A stretch of 64,000 bases of DNA from Pseudobacter ginsenosidimutans (GTDB lineage Bacteria > Bacteroidota > Bacteroidia > Chitinophagales > Chitinophagaceae), in the NCBI RefSeq assembly GCF_007970185.1, contig NZ_CP042431.1, forward strand, positions 5,704,001-5,768,000, in the 5' to 3' direction. A program made the position numbers and the translations under genes. Positions 55,247 through 63,786 of this stretch are shown piece after piece (the first letter of the stretch is position 1; every line of letters begins with the position of its first letter). A model generated the notes under the pieces. That model saw only the letters and a program-made list of their open reading frames with translations. It was not told where the DNA came from and searched no databases.

Positions 55247-55352
55247 TTTTTCAATTTCTATTATTTCATTCCTCCAGGAAAGATATAAAAATTGGACAAC
55301 GTAATTCCACTTATAATAGCCATTCCATTTAACAAATCCCTGCTTGTTGTGA

Positions 55353-55727
55353 TCATTGTCCAGAATATTTTACCAGGTCGATACCCACCCCGTTCGGATC
55401 ACGGATGGCGAAATGCCTGTCGCCCCAGGGTTCATCACGGATCCCGATCATGATTTCCACATTCTTCTTTTTCATTTCTTCATAGAGCGTATCTACATCA
55501 TCCACCTCAATGGTCAAATATACTCCCTGGCCGCCAAATGCAGTCTGGAACAAGGGTTGTTGTGAAGGGTGATTGGGCAGCAGGAAGCTGAGCTCGCTGG
55601 TATGCCCTGGCGTATGCATCAGCAGATAGAATTCATTTTCAAAGGTTATACCAAATCCGAGAATCTCTGTATAGAAGGCTTTGGTGGCTGCCAGTTTTTC
55701 TGTTATTATACCTGCATTCAGTTTCAT
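55353..55727 (-). CDS. VOC (glyoxalase/bleomycin resistance) superfamily protein
   Basis: 124 residues from ATG 55727 (MKLNAGIITEKLAATKAFYT); the longer frame to 55808 adds a leader that overlaps the AraC gene. Two beta-alpha-beta-beta-beta modules are visible, with YLTIEVDDVDTLYEEMKKKN and WGDRHFAIRDPNGVGIDL. Members are metal-dependent isomerases, dioxygenases or drug-binding proteins; the reaction is unknown here. It lies downstream of the AraC-type gene, 70 bp away. Confidence 0.8.
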   Translation of the reverse strand: MKLNAGIITEKLAATKAFYTEILGFGITFENEFYLLMHTPGHTSELSFLLPNHPSQQPLFQTAFGGQGVYLTIEVDDVDTLYEEMKKKNVEIMIGIRDEPWGDRHFAIRDPNGVGIDLVKYSGQ

Positions 55728-55797
55728 GATCGTTTGTTTTGTTTTCTCCACAAAGTTGCGATAAGCCAGCTTGTTGTTATTGTAAAAAACGGACATT

Positions 55798-56613
55798 CTA
55801 TCTTCCAAAAGCCTTCGAAGGTGTTACACCATAAAAATTCCTGAATTCCTTGATGAAATGTGCCTGATCGTAATACCCCACATCGAAGAACAGTTTGTTG
55901 TTGCGAAGGCTTTGCGTACTTGGTTTGGCGCGAAGGATATTCTGAAATCGCACTACCTTACTGAATGTCTTTGGCGTATCGCCAATATAGAATTCAAACA
56001 ACCGGCGAAGTTGACGGGGACTGATCCCGGTATTCAGATCCGCTTCCACATTCAATACGCCTGACTGCTGCAAAATGATGCCGATGGCCTCATACAGCCG
56101 GTTATCCTCATCAAACTCTGCCGCCAGGATCACTTTCGCAAACCAGTTATCGAACAGCCCAGACATCTCTGTAACGTTCATGTCTGAGTGAAATCGGCTG
56201 GCAATGAATCGGGCCGTTTCAGGAACAACAACATTCAGTTCCTCATACCTGTTACTTAACGTAGATGCATCAACGCGGAATAATTGGGGGAACATGGTTG
56301 GAAGAAACCGGACGCCCACGTAATGGAACTGATTGCCGATCGGAAACTCGGTGTATTTTTTGCAGAATCCCATCACCCAGTTCTCTGCAGGGTTTCCTAG
56401 TTCAAAATAAATATCGATACACCCATCCGCCACCACACGATAGATGAATGCTTCATTCAATGGAGCCAATGTTTTCAACTCCCAGTAACAGTAAATATAT
56501 TGCTGAAGCGAAGGATGGGGAAGGAATTCCAGGTAAGCGACATTGTCAGCGGACTGCTTTACCGTCGGCTGAATGGGGATGTACAGGTTCCTGATACTTT
56601 CAATGGCATTCAC
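55798..56613 (-). CDS. AraC-family transcriptional regulator
   Basis: About 271 residues from GTG 56613; TTG starts at 56646 or 56697 would overlap the rhodanese stop by 8 or 59 bp. The N-terminal ligand domain (DUF6597-like, with VAYLEFLPHPSLQQYIYCYW) precedes the AraC-type double helix-turn-helix (about 175-270, with ISPRQLRRLFEFYIGDTPK and FDVGYYDQAHFIKEFRNFYG). It is 70 bp upstream of the VOC gene it may control. Confidence 0.85.
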   Translation of the reverse strand: MNAIESIRNLYIPIQPTVKQSADNVAYLEFLPHPSLQQYIYCYWELKTLAPLNEAFIYRVVADGCIDIYFELGNPAENWVMGFCKKYTEFPIGNQFHYVGVRFLPTMFPQLFRVDASTLSNRYEELNVVVPETARFIASRFHSDMNVTEMSGLFDNWFAKVILAAEFDEDNRLYEAIGIILQQSGVLNVEADLNTGISPRQLRRLFEFYIGDTPKTFSKVVRFQNILRAKPSTQSLRNNKLFFDVGYYDQAHFIKEFRNFYGVTPSKAFGR

Positions 56614-56638
56614 TCCTGCAAGATACGCGATGGTCTTC

Positions 56639-57013
56639 TTATTCAACAGGCAGGCCAGCTTCTTTCCATGCCTTGATACCACCGTCCAGATGCGCAATAT
56701 TCTCGTATCCCATTTCTTTCAAAGTACGGACTGCAAGCGCAGAACGCCCACCAGAGGCGCAATGCAGGATGATCCGGTTACTTTTTTCGAATTCCTGTTT
56801 GTGATAGGGTGTGGATTCATCTGCGTAGAATTCGATCAGCCCACGGGGCGCATGCACAGAACCTGGGATCTTTCCGATACTGCCGATCTCCTCGGTTTCA
56901 CGGATGTCTATCAAAGTAGCGCCCTGTTTCACTTCTTTGTTCACCTGAACAGGTGTCAGGTTCTCTGCTTGTAGTTTAGCTTCTTTTATAAGTTCTGCTG
57001 CTGTTTTTGCCAT
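56639..57013 (-). CDS. Rhodanese-like domain protein
   Basis: 124 residues, cytoplasmic. A single rhodanese domain with the active-site loop HCASGGRS (C85) preceded by an N-terminal helix (KTAAELIKEAKLQAENLTPV). It is presumably a persulfide or thiosulfate sulfurtransferase. Its 3' end abuts the AraC gene. The 3' tail and promoter region upstream show no other partner. Confidence 0.85.
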   Translation of the reverse strand: MAKTAAELIKEAKLQAENLTPVQVNKEVKQGATLIDIRETEEIGSIGKIPGSVHAPRGLIEFYADESTPYHKQEFEKSNRIILHCASGGRSALAVRTLKEMGYENIAHLDGGIKAWKEAGLPVE

Positions 57014-57120
57014 TATAACCGGTTTGATGGTAAATGATTGGACTTAGAGCCGGAATTAAGAGGGGAGCGTTTTCGGGTCCTGGTGGGTGCGGATAGGGAA
57101 GTTACACTATTTTATGATAG

Positions 57121-57159
57121 AAAAATGGAAAAGAAGAAGCCATCCCTCCCGGGATGGCT
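57121..57159 (-). terminator. Terminator of the DUF5074 gene
   Basis: A 9-bp perfect stem AGCCATCCC / GGGATGGCT with loop TCCC, followed on the minus strand by TTCTTCTTTTCCATTTTT. It sits 30 bp past the DUF5074 stop, making that gene monocistronic. Confidence 0.85.
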
Positions 57160-57189
57160 CTTGCACCACAATACAACTATTGGTCTACG

Positions 57190-58290
57190 TTAGTTGAACA
57201 CCGGTAGCGCCGGAAAATAGAAATATTCGTAAGAAATTGTTTTCGTCAGACTCCCGTTGGTACTGTAGAAGTACAGTTTGTTGTACTTATAGTTTTGTCC
57301 ATACCCTGACTGCACAGCGGTTACCACCAGATTATGCTGACTGGGATCATAGCGAACGCCGGCCCCGTAGAATTCCTGATTGGCAGGCAGGGTGGCGAGT
57401 GGGGTAGATAAAGAAGCCAGGTTACCAGGGATATACTTGTACAATCTGTTACCACCCGCTCCCCAGGAATTGGTACGGGCAAGGTATACGGCCGTATCGA
57501 TGGTAGAGCAGGTAACAGTGCCTTCATTCCACGCAAACCAGGGATTCCCCAATGAGAATGGCATGGTAATGCGCGTTGTGTCCAGTGTGGTCACATTCAG
57601 TCTCGCGAGTGTGCTGCCACCGGCAATCCAAAGGCTGCCATCGGAAGTCTTGCACAATCCCTGCTGAAGCCCTGCAATCTTTTTCACGATCGCTTTTGTT
57701 GTTGCATTGAGAATGATCAGCCCTTCAGATTGCGAAAGGATAAAAATGTAATTACCTTCTTTGCGCATGGTGCCTGTTTCACCACTGATGCCGCTTAGTT
57801 TGGAGCCAACTGATAATGGAGAAAGGTTCAGGTTGTACACTCCGTCCAGTGTACTGATCAGTCCTGTTGTGGAAGTAAGACCCAGGAAGGCGCGGCCATC
57901 TGCAGGTAAGGTTGCGATCCTGCCGGTTTCCACCAGCGTTTTGGAATCGGTAACCACCAAAGGCCCCTGCTTGGCCATGATGTACAGTTTTCCATCCCAG
58001 ACTGCGCCGGACTGTGTGGTCACGCCAAGCTGATTACCGGGATTTTCGAGTTGATACACCATCTGTTCGATGGTATCCCTGCCGTACTTGTAAAAATTCA
58101 CATTGCCGTTGTCGTGGCCGAACCAACCTTCATTGATTAGGATGATGCCGTCCTCATACTTTCCCGGCGTCAGTAGTGCTTTGCCTTCGGAAGGAGCAGA
58201 AACAAGTTGGTCTTTTTTACTGCAGGATGCAATGGATACTACCACTGCAAGGGCTACCATGCCCCGTAAGATGTAATGGCGGTTGTTCAT
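57190..58290 (-). CDS. DUF5074 beta-propeller surface lipoprotein, probably BtuG-like
   Basis: 366 residues from ATG 58290 with lipobox SIASC (C23). The body is a beta-propeller of the DUF5074/YncE type: GIILINEGWFGHDNGNVNFY, GAVWDGKLYIMAKQGPLVVT, FILSQSEGLIILNATT and FYFPALPVFN at the end. In Bacteroides, BtuG proteins of this propeller type capture vitamin B12 at the cell surface for BtuB. A cobalamin riboswitch lies in the 5' leader, which supports that role. No BtuB or other cobalamin gene is adjacent in this window, so this is an orphan copy. The functional assignment rests on fold plus riboswitch. Confidence 0.82.
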   Translation of the reverse strand: MNNRHYILRGMVALAVVVSIASCSKKDQLVSAPSEGKALLTPGKYEDGIILINEGWFGHDNGNVNFYKYGRDTIEQMVYQLENPGNQLGVTTQSGAVWDGKLYIMAKQGPLVVTDSKTLVETGRIATLPADGRAFLGLTSTTGLISTLDGVYNLNLSPLSVGSKLSGISGETGTMRKEGNYIFILSQSEGLIILNATTKAIVKKIAGLQQGLCKTSDGSLWIAGGSTLARLNVTTLDTTRITMPFSLGNPWFAWNEGTVTCSTIDTAVYLARTNSWGAGGNRLYKYIPGNLASLSTPLATLPANQEFYGAGVRYDPSQHNLVVTAVQSGYGQNYKYNKLYFYSTNGSLTKTISYEYFYFPALPVFN

Positions 58291-58479
58291 ATCTGATAGT
58301 TTGGTGAAAAAAAACAAAACCAATTACATACCTGATCCAACAACGCCTTGTAAAAACACCGGTATAGCCACGCAACCCCAGCTCCGGAAGAGCGGGAACA
58401 AAATGGCAATACAGGTAGAAAGCTGAATAGATGGCATCAACTCACTGCTTTTGACCCGAAAGCTATGAATCAAGTATGA

Positions 58480-58676
58480 AGCCTCTGGCAGGTCTCCTGG
58501 CTCGTTCCATTTTCGGATGCCTTCCCATCATTGCTGACAGTGGCTTGAAGATCCGTCAATCCATGAGCTTACTCATGAAGGAACTTACAGTTGCGGGACA
58601 GCTCCGGATTCCTTCCTTTCGGAAGCCACCGGATTCCCTTTTAATCATTACCGGATGCGGGGTAATGAACCAAAGA
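58480..58676 (-). promoter_or_regulatory. Cobalamin riboswitch
   Basis: Minus-strand order: GGTTCATTACC...GGTAATGATTAAAAGG (P2-like hairpin with the conserved GGTT), GGGAATCCGGTG (58627-58638), GCTGTCCCGCAACTGTAA (58585-58602), the B12 box AGCCACTG (58538-58545) and GCCAGGAGACCTGCC (58487-58501). These are the conserved blocks of the adenosylcobalamin/cobalamin aptamer. The 3' end is about 190 nt before the DUF5074 ATG, so the expression platform lies between. I saw no clear intrinsic terminator there; it may control translation. Confidence 0.93.
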
Positions 58677-58700
58677 CTTTACAAATATAGGCAGGAGGAA

Positions 58701-59390
58701 TCAGTTCTTTTGCAATTTCCAGAAAGAGATGGTCCTTCTTGTTTCAAACCCCATGAACTCATAGAGTTTTACCGCGCGTTCATTCGTATCCAGAACATGT
58801 AAAAATGGGATGATGCCTTTGGCGTGATTTGCATTGCAGATTTTGATGATCAGGTGCTGCGCATACTTGCGACCGGTATATGCGGGATCTGTGCAGATGG
58901 CGCTAAGCTCGCTCATACCGTTCACGCGCATACGCTCTCCGGCCATGGCCACCAGCTTTCCATCCTGCCAGATGCCATAATAGTCGCCCAGCTGATAGGT
59001 ATCAGGTGCAAAATAACCTGGCTGCACCCGTTGCACCAGATCGATCATGTCTTGCTTCTGGCCTTCGCCCAATGGCAATATCTCCGGTGCATCAGGAAGA
59101 GGAGTAATGGGTATATGATTGATCATTTGCAGACAGGTGAGCTCTGCCAGTATGATCCAGTTTGGAGGAAGTGTTGGAATGGAGCCGATTAGAAAGAATA
59201 TTTCCCCGGATTGAAGTTGCTGGTCCAGTAGTGGCAGTTGATCCTTATGCTGATGATCATAGGCCGCAAACGGAAGGTTATTCGTTTTATATCTTTTTAC
59301 TTTTCCATTTCCCGTGGAAAAGGATTGCTGCGGGCCGGTCAATGCAAACCATGCAGGATTATCCAACTGATAATATAGATCTGAGCTCAT
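58701..59390 (-). CDS. GNAT-family N-acetyltransferase
   Basis: 229 residues from ATG 59390; TTG 59408 is less likely. The N-terminal half is poorly conserved and the GNAT core is at about 125-225: SAICTDPAYTGRKYAQHLI is the acetyl-CoA pyrophosphate loop (Q/RxxGxG/A-like), and LHVLDTNERAVKLYEFMGFE is the standard C-terminal motif. The acceptor is unknown. It has no adjacent functional partner; it starts upstream of the riboswitch and is convergent with nothing. Confidence 0.85.
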   Translation of the reverse strand: MSSDLYYQLDNPAWFALTGPQQSFSTGNGKVKRYKTNNLPFAAYDHQHKDQLPLLDQQLQSGEIFFLIGSIPTLPPNWIILAELTCLQMINHIPITPLPDAPEILPLGEGQKQDMIDLVQRVQPGYFAPDTYQLGDYYGIWQDGKLVAMAGERMRVNGMSELSAICTDPAYTGRKYAQHLIIKICNANHAKGIIPFLHVLDTNERAVKLYEFMGFETRRTISFWKLQKN

Positions 59391-59442
59391 ACCTCCATAA
59401 ACAATCAATGACCATGAGGGTTCAGTTTTTTCTAAAAAAGGA

Positions 59443-60534
59443 TCAGTAACCGATCACAGGTTTGAGCTTTCCCCACAATTCATTGTCGAAGCTGGAGACT
59501 GCCAGCTGTACGTTTCCGGCAGATTCCCCCATTCTGATCACTACCAGTTTTTGTGAAGGGACTACATAGATCTTCTGATCGTTCTTGCCGAGTGCACAAA
59601 ACATATCGGATGGCGCATTCGGAGCCAAAGCTCCGTTGAAAACCACCTGCAGGGTGGGGAGCATGTATTTCGTTTTTCCATTCAACCAGGTAAGATAACC
59701 ATATGAAGGATTGAGTTGCTGGGAACTGTTGATCTGGGCATTGAAGAATTCCTGGTCTTTCAGTATCTCCGTCTCACCCCATTTTCCTTTATTGAGCAGC
59801 AGCAGTCCGAAGCGCGCCATGCTTCTGGCATCGCTTCCATACACATTGTTATAGCCGCTTTTCAGCCAGATGCCTTTCATGCCGATCCTGTCCCTTATTT
59901 TCTGTTGGAAATAAGTCTGAAAAGTTTTGCCGGTTGCCGCTTCGATCACCTTATCCATCAGCGTATATGGTGCATTGTGATAGGCCCAGCGGGTGCCTGC
60001 ATCGGCTTTGCGCTTGAGACAATCGGGCGTGGTGCAGTCACTGTCGGCCACGCCATCATCCAGTCCGGTTGTCATGGTGAGCTGGTGACGAATGGTGATG
60101 AGGTCTTCTTCTGCAGTTGTAAGTGATGTCCAGCCTGTGCCGAGATACTTTGAAGTTTTATCGGAAAGCCTTAGTAAACCTTCTTCCTGTGCAATGCCCG
60201 TTAGCAGGGCCGTCATGGTCTTGCCGGCTGAAGCCCAATACCAGTCCGAGCTCTGCGTAAAGGTTCCGAAATATTTCTCCAATACTATTTTTCCATCCTT
60301 TAAAACGATAAAGGCTTTTGTACTTTTTGCATCCAGGTAAGTGTACAATTGATCAATGGCCGGTTGGTTCCATTTCAGTGAAGCAGCGCTGGTGGTTTGC
60401 CATTCCGTTCCGGATACAGGCGGAAAATACAAAGCGGCAGAATCAGGAGGATTTCCTTCATCGCCGCTATTATCTTTTTTACAGGAGAAGATCAGAAATA
60501 ATGGAATCGCCAGCAGCAGTTGGTATTTCGTCAT
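59443..60534 (-). CDS. Serine hydrolase, beta-lactamase class C/penicillin-binding-protein-like lipoprotein
   Basis: 363 residues, lipobox FLIFSC (C18). The SxxK nucleophile motif SAGK is at S102-K105, followed by YHN (YxN) near residue 185. The third motif (HxG or KTG-like) is not obvious. The fold is that of beta-lactamase class C, alkaline D-peptidase or esterase-like enzymes. Substrate unknown; it may act on periplasmic peptides or esters. It starts 52 bp downstream of the DinB-like gene's end with the same orientation. Confidence 0.8.
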   Translation of the reverse strand: MTKYQLLLAIPLFLIFSCKKDNSGDEGNPPDSAALYFPPVSGTEWQTTSAASLKWNQPAIDQLYTYLDAKSTKAFIVLKDGKIVLEKYFGTFTQSSDWYWASAGKTMTALLTGIAQEEGLLRLSDKTSKYLGTGWTSLTTAEEDLITIRHQLTMTTGLDDGVADSDCTTPDCLKRKADAGTRWAYHNAPYTLMDKVIEAATGKTFQTYFQQKIRDRIGMKGIWLKSGYNNVYGSDARSMARFGLLLLNKGKWGETEILKDQEFFNAQINSSQQLNPSYGYLTWLNGKTKYMLPTLQVVFNGALAPNAPSDMFCALGKNDQKIYVVPSQKLVVIRMGESAGNVQLAVSSFDNELWGKLKPVIGY

Positions 60535-60603
60535 AATTGCATTTTCTTGTTCTATCGGACGGGAATCAGTGTTTACGGTTTAATGCACTTATAACGAAAA
60601 TTA

Positions 60604-61518
60604 TTATACCGCATTGTGGATCTTCTTCAATTGATGGATATGACGGGTAGTATGATAGCCGATGAACTTCAGCCATTCGTAGCGGGTAAGCGTTCCCCAA
60701 ACCGGCATTTCAAAATCCAGGCAGATGGCAAAGAGATCCTTATCACGGATGGACTGCATATGCTGGTCGCGGATCCCTTCAATAGTTTTAACCTGTTCAT
60801 CCCTGTTATAATCCCTTTGTTCAGGTTGAAGGAAATCAGGCGCCTGCATTTTTGTATCGAAATTCAGGAAAGCAGAACGGGTCATTTCATCTTTCTCGGA
60901 ATAGAGCCGGTCTGTATCCATGGTATACTGATCAGGCAGTCCGCCGGTGGCCTGAATGATATGGTCCACTACCTGCGCGGGGCTCCAGCCGCCGCTGAAC
61001 GGCCGCTTGTTGTAGTCCTTTTCTTTGAAAGACAGAATAGTGGACAAAAGGTTTTCATACAATGCACCGTACTCTTTTGCCAGTTCTTTCCGGTGCATGT
61101 CCTGCACTTTATCATCATCCAGGGTAACCATACAGATCATATTCTTTTCATCCGGATATTCTTCCAGGCAATAGCCATCGTGGTCCACACGCGGGTCTTT
61201 CACCAGGTGCTCGAAAGTTTTCTGGATAGATGGGATATTATCCATGAAATTATGGATCGTGCTGCTGAGGAAGAGGCCCTTTTTGATCACGAACCTTTCA
61301 AACCTGTCTGTAACAGGCTGTTCGCCGGGAGCAAGGCTCACAGCGGCTTTGTATTCGATCTCACCGTTCACGGGGCGGGAAATGCCAAAGAAATGCCGGC
61401 CCTCGGAAGAAGGATAGATCTGGTGGAGGAGCTGGTGCGCCTTGAGCACACCCTCAGGGAAAGAGGCTGCGGTATTACAATAAACGGTGGTGGCTTCAGT
61501 TCTAGCTATGATTTGCAT
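60604..61518 (-). CDS. DinB-family protein with N-terminal GyrI-like region
   Basis: 304 residues from ATG 61518; ATG 61524 and 61539 are near alternatives and the longer frame to 61716 has no support. The N-terminal half (about 1-140) looks like a GyrI/effector-binding-like domain, with HFFGISRPVNGEIEYKAAVS. The C-terminal half (about 150-300) is a DinB/YfiT four-helix domain whose probable metal-binding histidines are in VVDHIIQATGG and YHTTRHIHQL. The family includes metal-dependent hydrolases or thiol transferases and damage-inducible proteins; the activity is not known here. Confidence 0.72.
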   Translation of the reverse strand: MQIIARTEATTVYCNTAASFPEGVLKAHQLLHQIYPSSEGRHFFGISRPVNGEIEYKAAVSLAPGEQPVTDRFERFVIKKGLFLSSTIHNFMDNIPSIQKTFEHLVKDPRVDHDGYCLEEYPDEKNMICMVTLDDDKVQDMHRKELAKEYGALYENLLSTILSFKEKDYNKRPFSGGWSPAQVVDHIIQATGGLPDQYTMDTDRLYSEKDEMTRSAFLNFDTKMQAPDFLQPEQRDYNRDEQVKTIEGIRDQHMQSIRDKDLFAICLDFEMPVWGTLTRYEWLKFIGYHTTRHIHQLKKIHNAV

Positions 61519-61932
61519 GATCATTCGTTTTATGAACATAAAATTGAATGATTTCAGCTGCAAAGTAGGGGTATGAACGCGACTAATACTGTTCATTTTG
61601 CGACAGAAGCTGGAACACAGGTTGCTGCGATTGCCAGTGTGCCCGTCCGGGTGGCTGCCCGGGTGAGTTAGAAATGCGGGAAAATCACTCACACCACTGG
61701 TGCGCAGGATCCGCATTGACTACAACCCATTTTTTGCCCAGCACTACTAATGAGCAAATCATTGTCAGCACACGCGTATTGGTTTACCTGTACCAAAATC
61801 TTCCTTGCAGGTACAACTGGTGTGGGGAGGGATAAAAATGTAATTCAGAAATAACGGTTGGAGAGAGCTGCATTCAAATATACGAAATTAATAATGCGAA
61901 AGATTTTATTTTAAAGTGTGTTGACCACCCCA
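61519..61932. other. Gap of about 410 bp without a recognised gene
   Basis: Between the MFS and DinB genes, both on the minus strand. There is a short ATG frame on the plus strand (61574-61672, 32 codons) with no resemblance to anything. No convincing terminator or promoter was seen. Confidence 0.5.
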
Positions 61933-63084
61933 TTATTGTTCTTTCATCTTTGGCACCATCCAGATGATCAGTACGCCCAGAAGGCTCATCAATGCAAAAG
62001 ACCATTGGAGGCTGAATGCTTCTGCGATGAAACCCACTACGGGAGGAACAATGAGAAAACCGAAATATCCGACTGTGGAAACGGCTGCAATGGCAGGACC
62101 GCCGCTCATATTCTTTACCTTGCCAGCCATGCTGAACACCATTGGCACCACACAGCTCACGCCAAAACCAATAAGGATAAAACTGAAATAAGTAGTAATG
62201 GTCCAGGGAAGGATAGCCGCCATCAGCAGGCCGGTGAACATCATGATACCACAATATCGCAGGAGGCTTTTAACGCCAATGGCATTGGCCACTTTATCCC
62301 CTAGAAAACGGCCGAGCGTCATCGCCACCATGTACACGGCATATCCGGCAGTAGCCACTTCTTTGGAAGTACCCACCGCTTTTTTCAGGTAGATGGCGCT
62401 CCAGTCATACATCGTTCCTTCACAGGCCATACAGGCAAAGCAGATGAATCCATAAGCCAGCATGGAACGTTGCGGCAAAGCAAAACTCTGTTTTCGTTCA
62501 TGCGCCGCCGGTAGTTGCTGCACTGTATCTTTGAAATAGACTATCGCAAGCGTGGAAAGCGCAATACTCACTGCGGCAAAATGCCAGTGGGGCAACACGC
62601 CCCAGTTCACCATCAGCGCACCGAGCGCGGCAGCCAGAAAGCCTGCGATGCTCCAGATACCATGTAAAGATGCAATAATGGATTTCGGGAATAATGCCTG
62701 CACGGCAATGGACTGCGCATTGGCCGAGATATTCATCAGGTTGCGCGAAGAGCCGAAGAAGAACAGCACGGTGGCGAACTGCCAGGTCTCTGTTACCTGT
62801 CCGATCAGGCACATCATGGTATTGAACATGAGTGCGCCTGCCAGCATAATATATCGGCTGCTGAACCTGCGAAGCAGGAATCCGGTGAGCGGGAGAGTAG
62901 CCATCAGTCCTGCCGGCATCGCAAAGAGCACCGCGCCCAGCTCCGCTTCATTCAGGTGCAGTTTCTGCTGCAGCCCGGGGATACGGGACGCCCAGGTGGC
63001 AAAACCAAAACCTGAGAGAAAAAAGAAAACAGCTATAGCGATACGGGCCTTCCTGGCGGATTCACTGACCGGGGCTTCAACCAT
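61933..63084 (-). CDS. Major facilitator superfamily transporter
   Basis: 383 residues from ATG 63084 with twelve predicted helices. Helix 1-2 contains FFFLSGFGFATWASRIPGLQ, a typical MFS opening close to the YbjJ/fucose-permease-like group, with the A-loop-like motif GFLLRRFSSR. There is no adjacent regulator or catabolic gene, so the substrate is unknown. An alternative start at 63150 would add 22 residues. Confidence 0.82.
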   Translation of the reverse strand: MVEAPVSESARKARIAIAVFFFLSGFGFATWASRIPGLQQKLHLNEAELGAVLFAMPAGLMATLPLTGFLLRRFSSRYIMLAGALMFNTMMCLIGQVTETWQFATVLFFFGSSRNLMNISANAQSIAVQALFPKSIIASLHGIWSIAGFLAAALGALMVNWGVLPHWHFAAVSIALSTLAIVYFKDTVQQLPAAHERKQSFALPQRSMLAYGFICFACMACEGTMYDWSAIYLKKAVGTSKEVATAGYAVYMVAMTLGRFLGDKVANAIGVKSLLRYCGIMMFTGLLMAAILPWTITTYFSFILIGFGVSCVVPMVFSMAGKVKNMSGGPAIAAVSTVGYFGFLIVPPVVGFIAEAFSLQWSFALMSLLGVLIIWMVPKMKEQ

Positions 63085-63189
63085 ACTTTCGGTTCTTTGA
63101 AGCTGCGAAGGTAAAAATTCATCGTCATATGACCCGTATCGCGTACACAAATGGCTGCTTATGATCGTTCGTTCTGTAACTGCGATGGC

Positions 63190-63756
63190 TTATTGAATGG
63201 TCTCTTTCAGCTCGCCACAGTTCAGCATCTTATCACCGAAATAAGGATTCCTGATTTCCTTTATTCCACTTATCCAGTAAGCGCCTTTATCGTTCAATGC
63301 CATGGGACAATAATCAACATACAATTCCCCACTGCCCATGCCGGCCTTTTTTACCAGGCCTATCAGTTGATTGCTGAGATCGGAGAATGCAGCTCTTTGC
63401 GATTCGATATCTTTTGCACCTGCGATCTTTGCAGCAGATTTGCCAAGTGCATCTGCATTCTTCATTTCTTTGGCGCCGGCCTCTATAGCGTTAGCCGCAA
63501 TCTTAGCCCTTGCCAAATCACTTTCCACCAGGGCTTTGGAGAGGGAAGAATATTGCTGGTAAACTGCATTCAGCAGATCGTCCTTTACCTGCGCAACAGT
63601 TGCAGTTCCTGCAGCAGGCGCAGCTTTTGCGTGATCCTGCCCTGAATGATCTGTACTGTCAGTTTGTACAGTTTTCTCTTTTTCTCCTGCATTGCCGCAG
63701 GCCACGAAAGTGAGCATCGCCATCAGTGCGAATGCAGTCAGGATCTGTGTTTTCAT
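63190..63756 (-). CDS. DUF3347 metal-efflux-associated lipoprotein
   Basis: 188 residues, lipobox TFVAC (C20), followed by a low-complexity histidine-containing linker and a helical DUF3347 domain (about 55-188). The conserved C-terminal motif YVDYCPMALNDKGAYWISGI and NPYFGDKMLNCGE supplies Cys/Met/His-type ligands. DUF3347 proteins accompany CusB/CzcB-type RND metal efflux operons and probably bind metal. The partner adaptor ends 30 bp upstream. Confidence 0.85.
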   Translation of the reverse strand: MKTQILTAFALMAMLTFVACGNAGEKEKTVQTDSTDHSGQDHAKAAPAAGTATVAQVKDDLLNAVYQQYSSLSKALVESDLARAKIAANAIEAGAKEMKNADALGKSAAKIAGAKDIESQRAAFSDLSNQLIGLVKKAGMGSGELYVDYCPMALNDKGAYWISGIKEIRNPYFGDKMLNCGELKETIQ

Positions 63757-63786
63757 GATCTTGTTTTTATTGTTTTAAATGATTTA

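Noticed and set aside
61574-61672. 32-codon ATG frame
   Set aside because: Too short and without any similarity or translation signal to support it.
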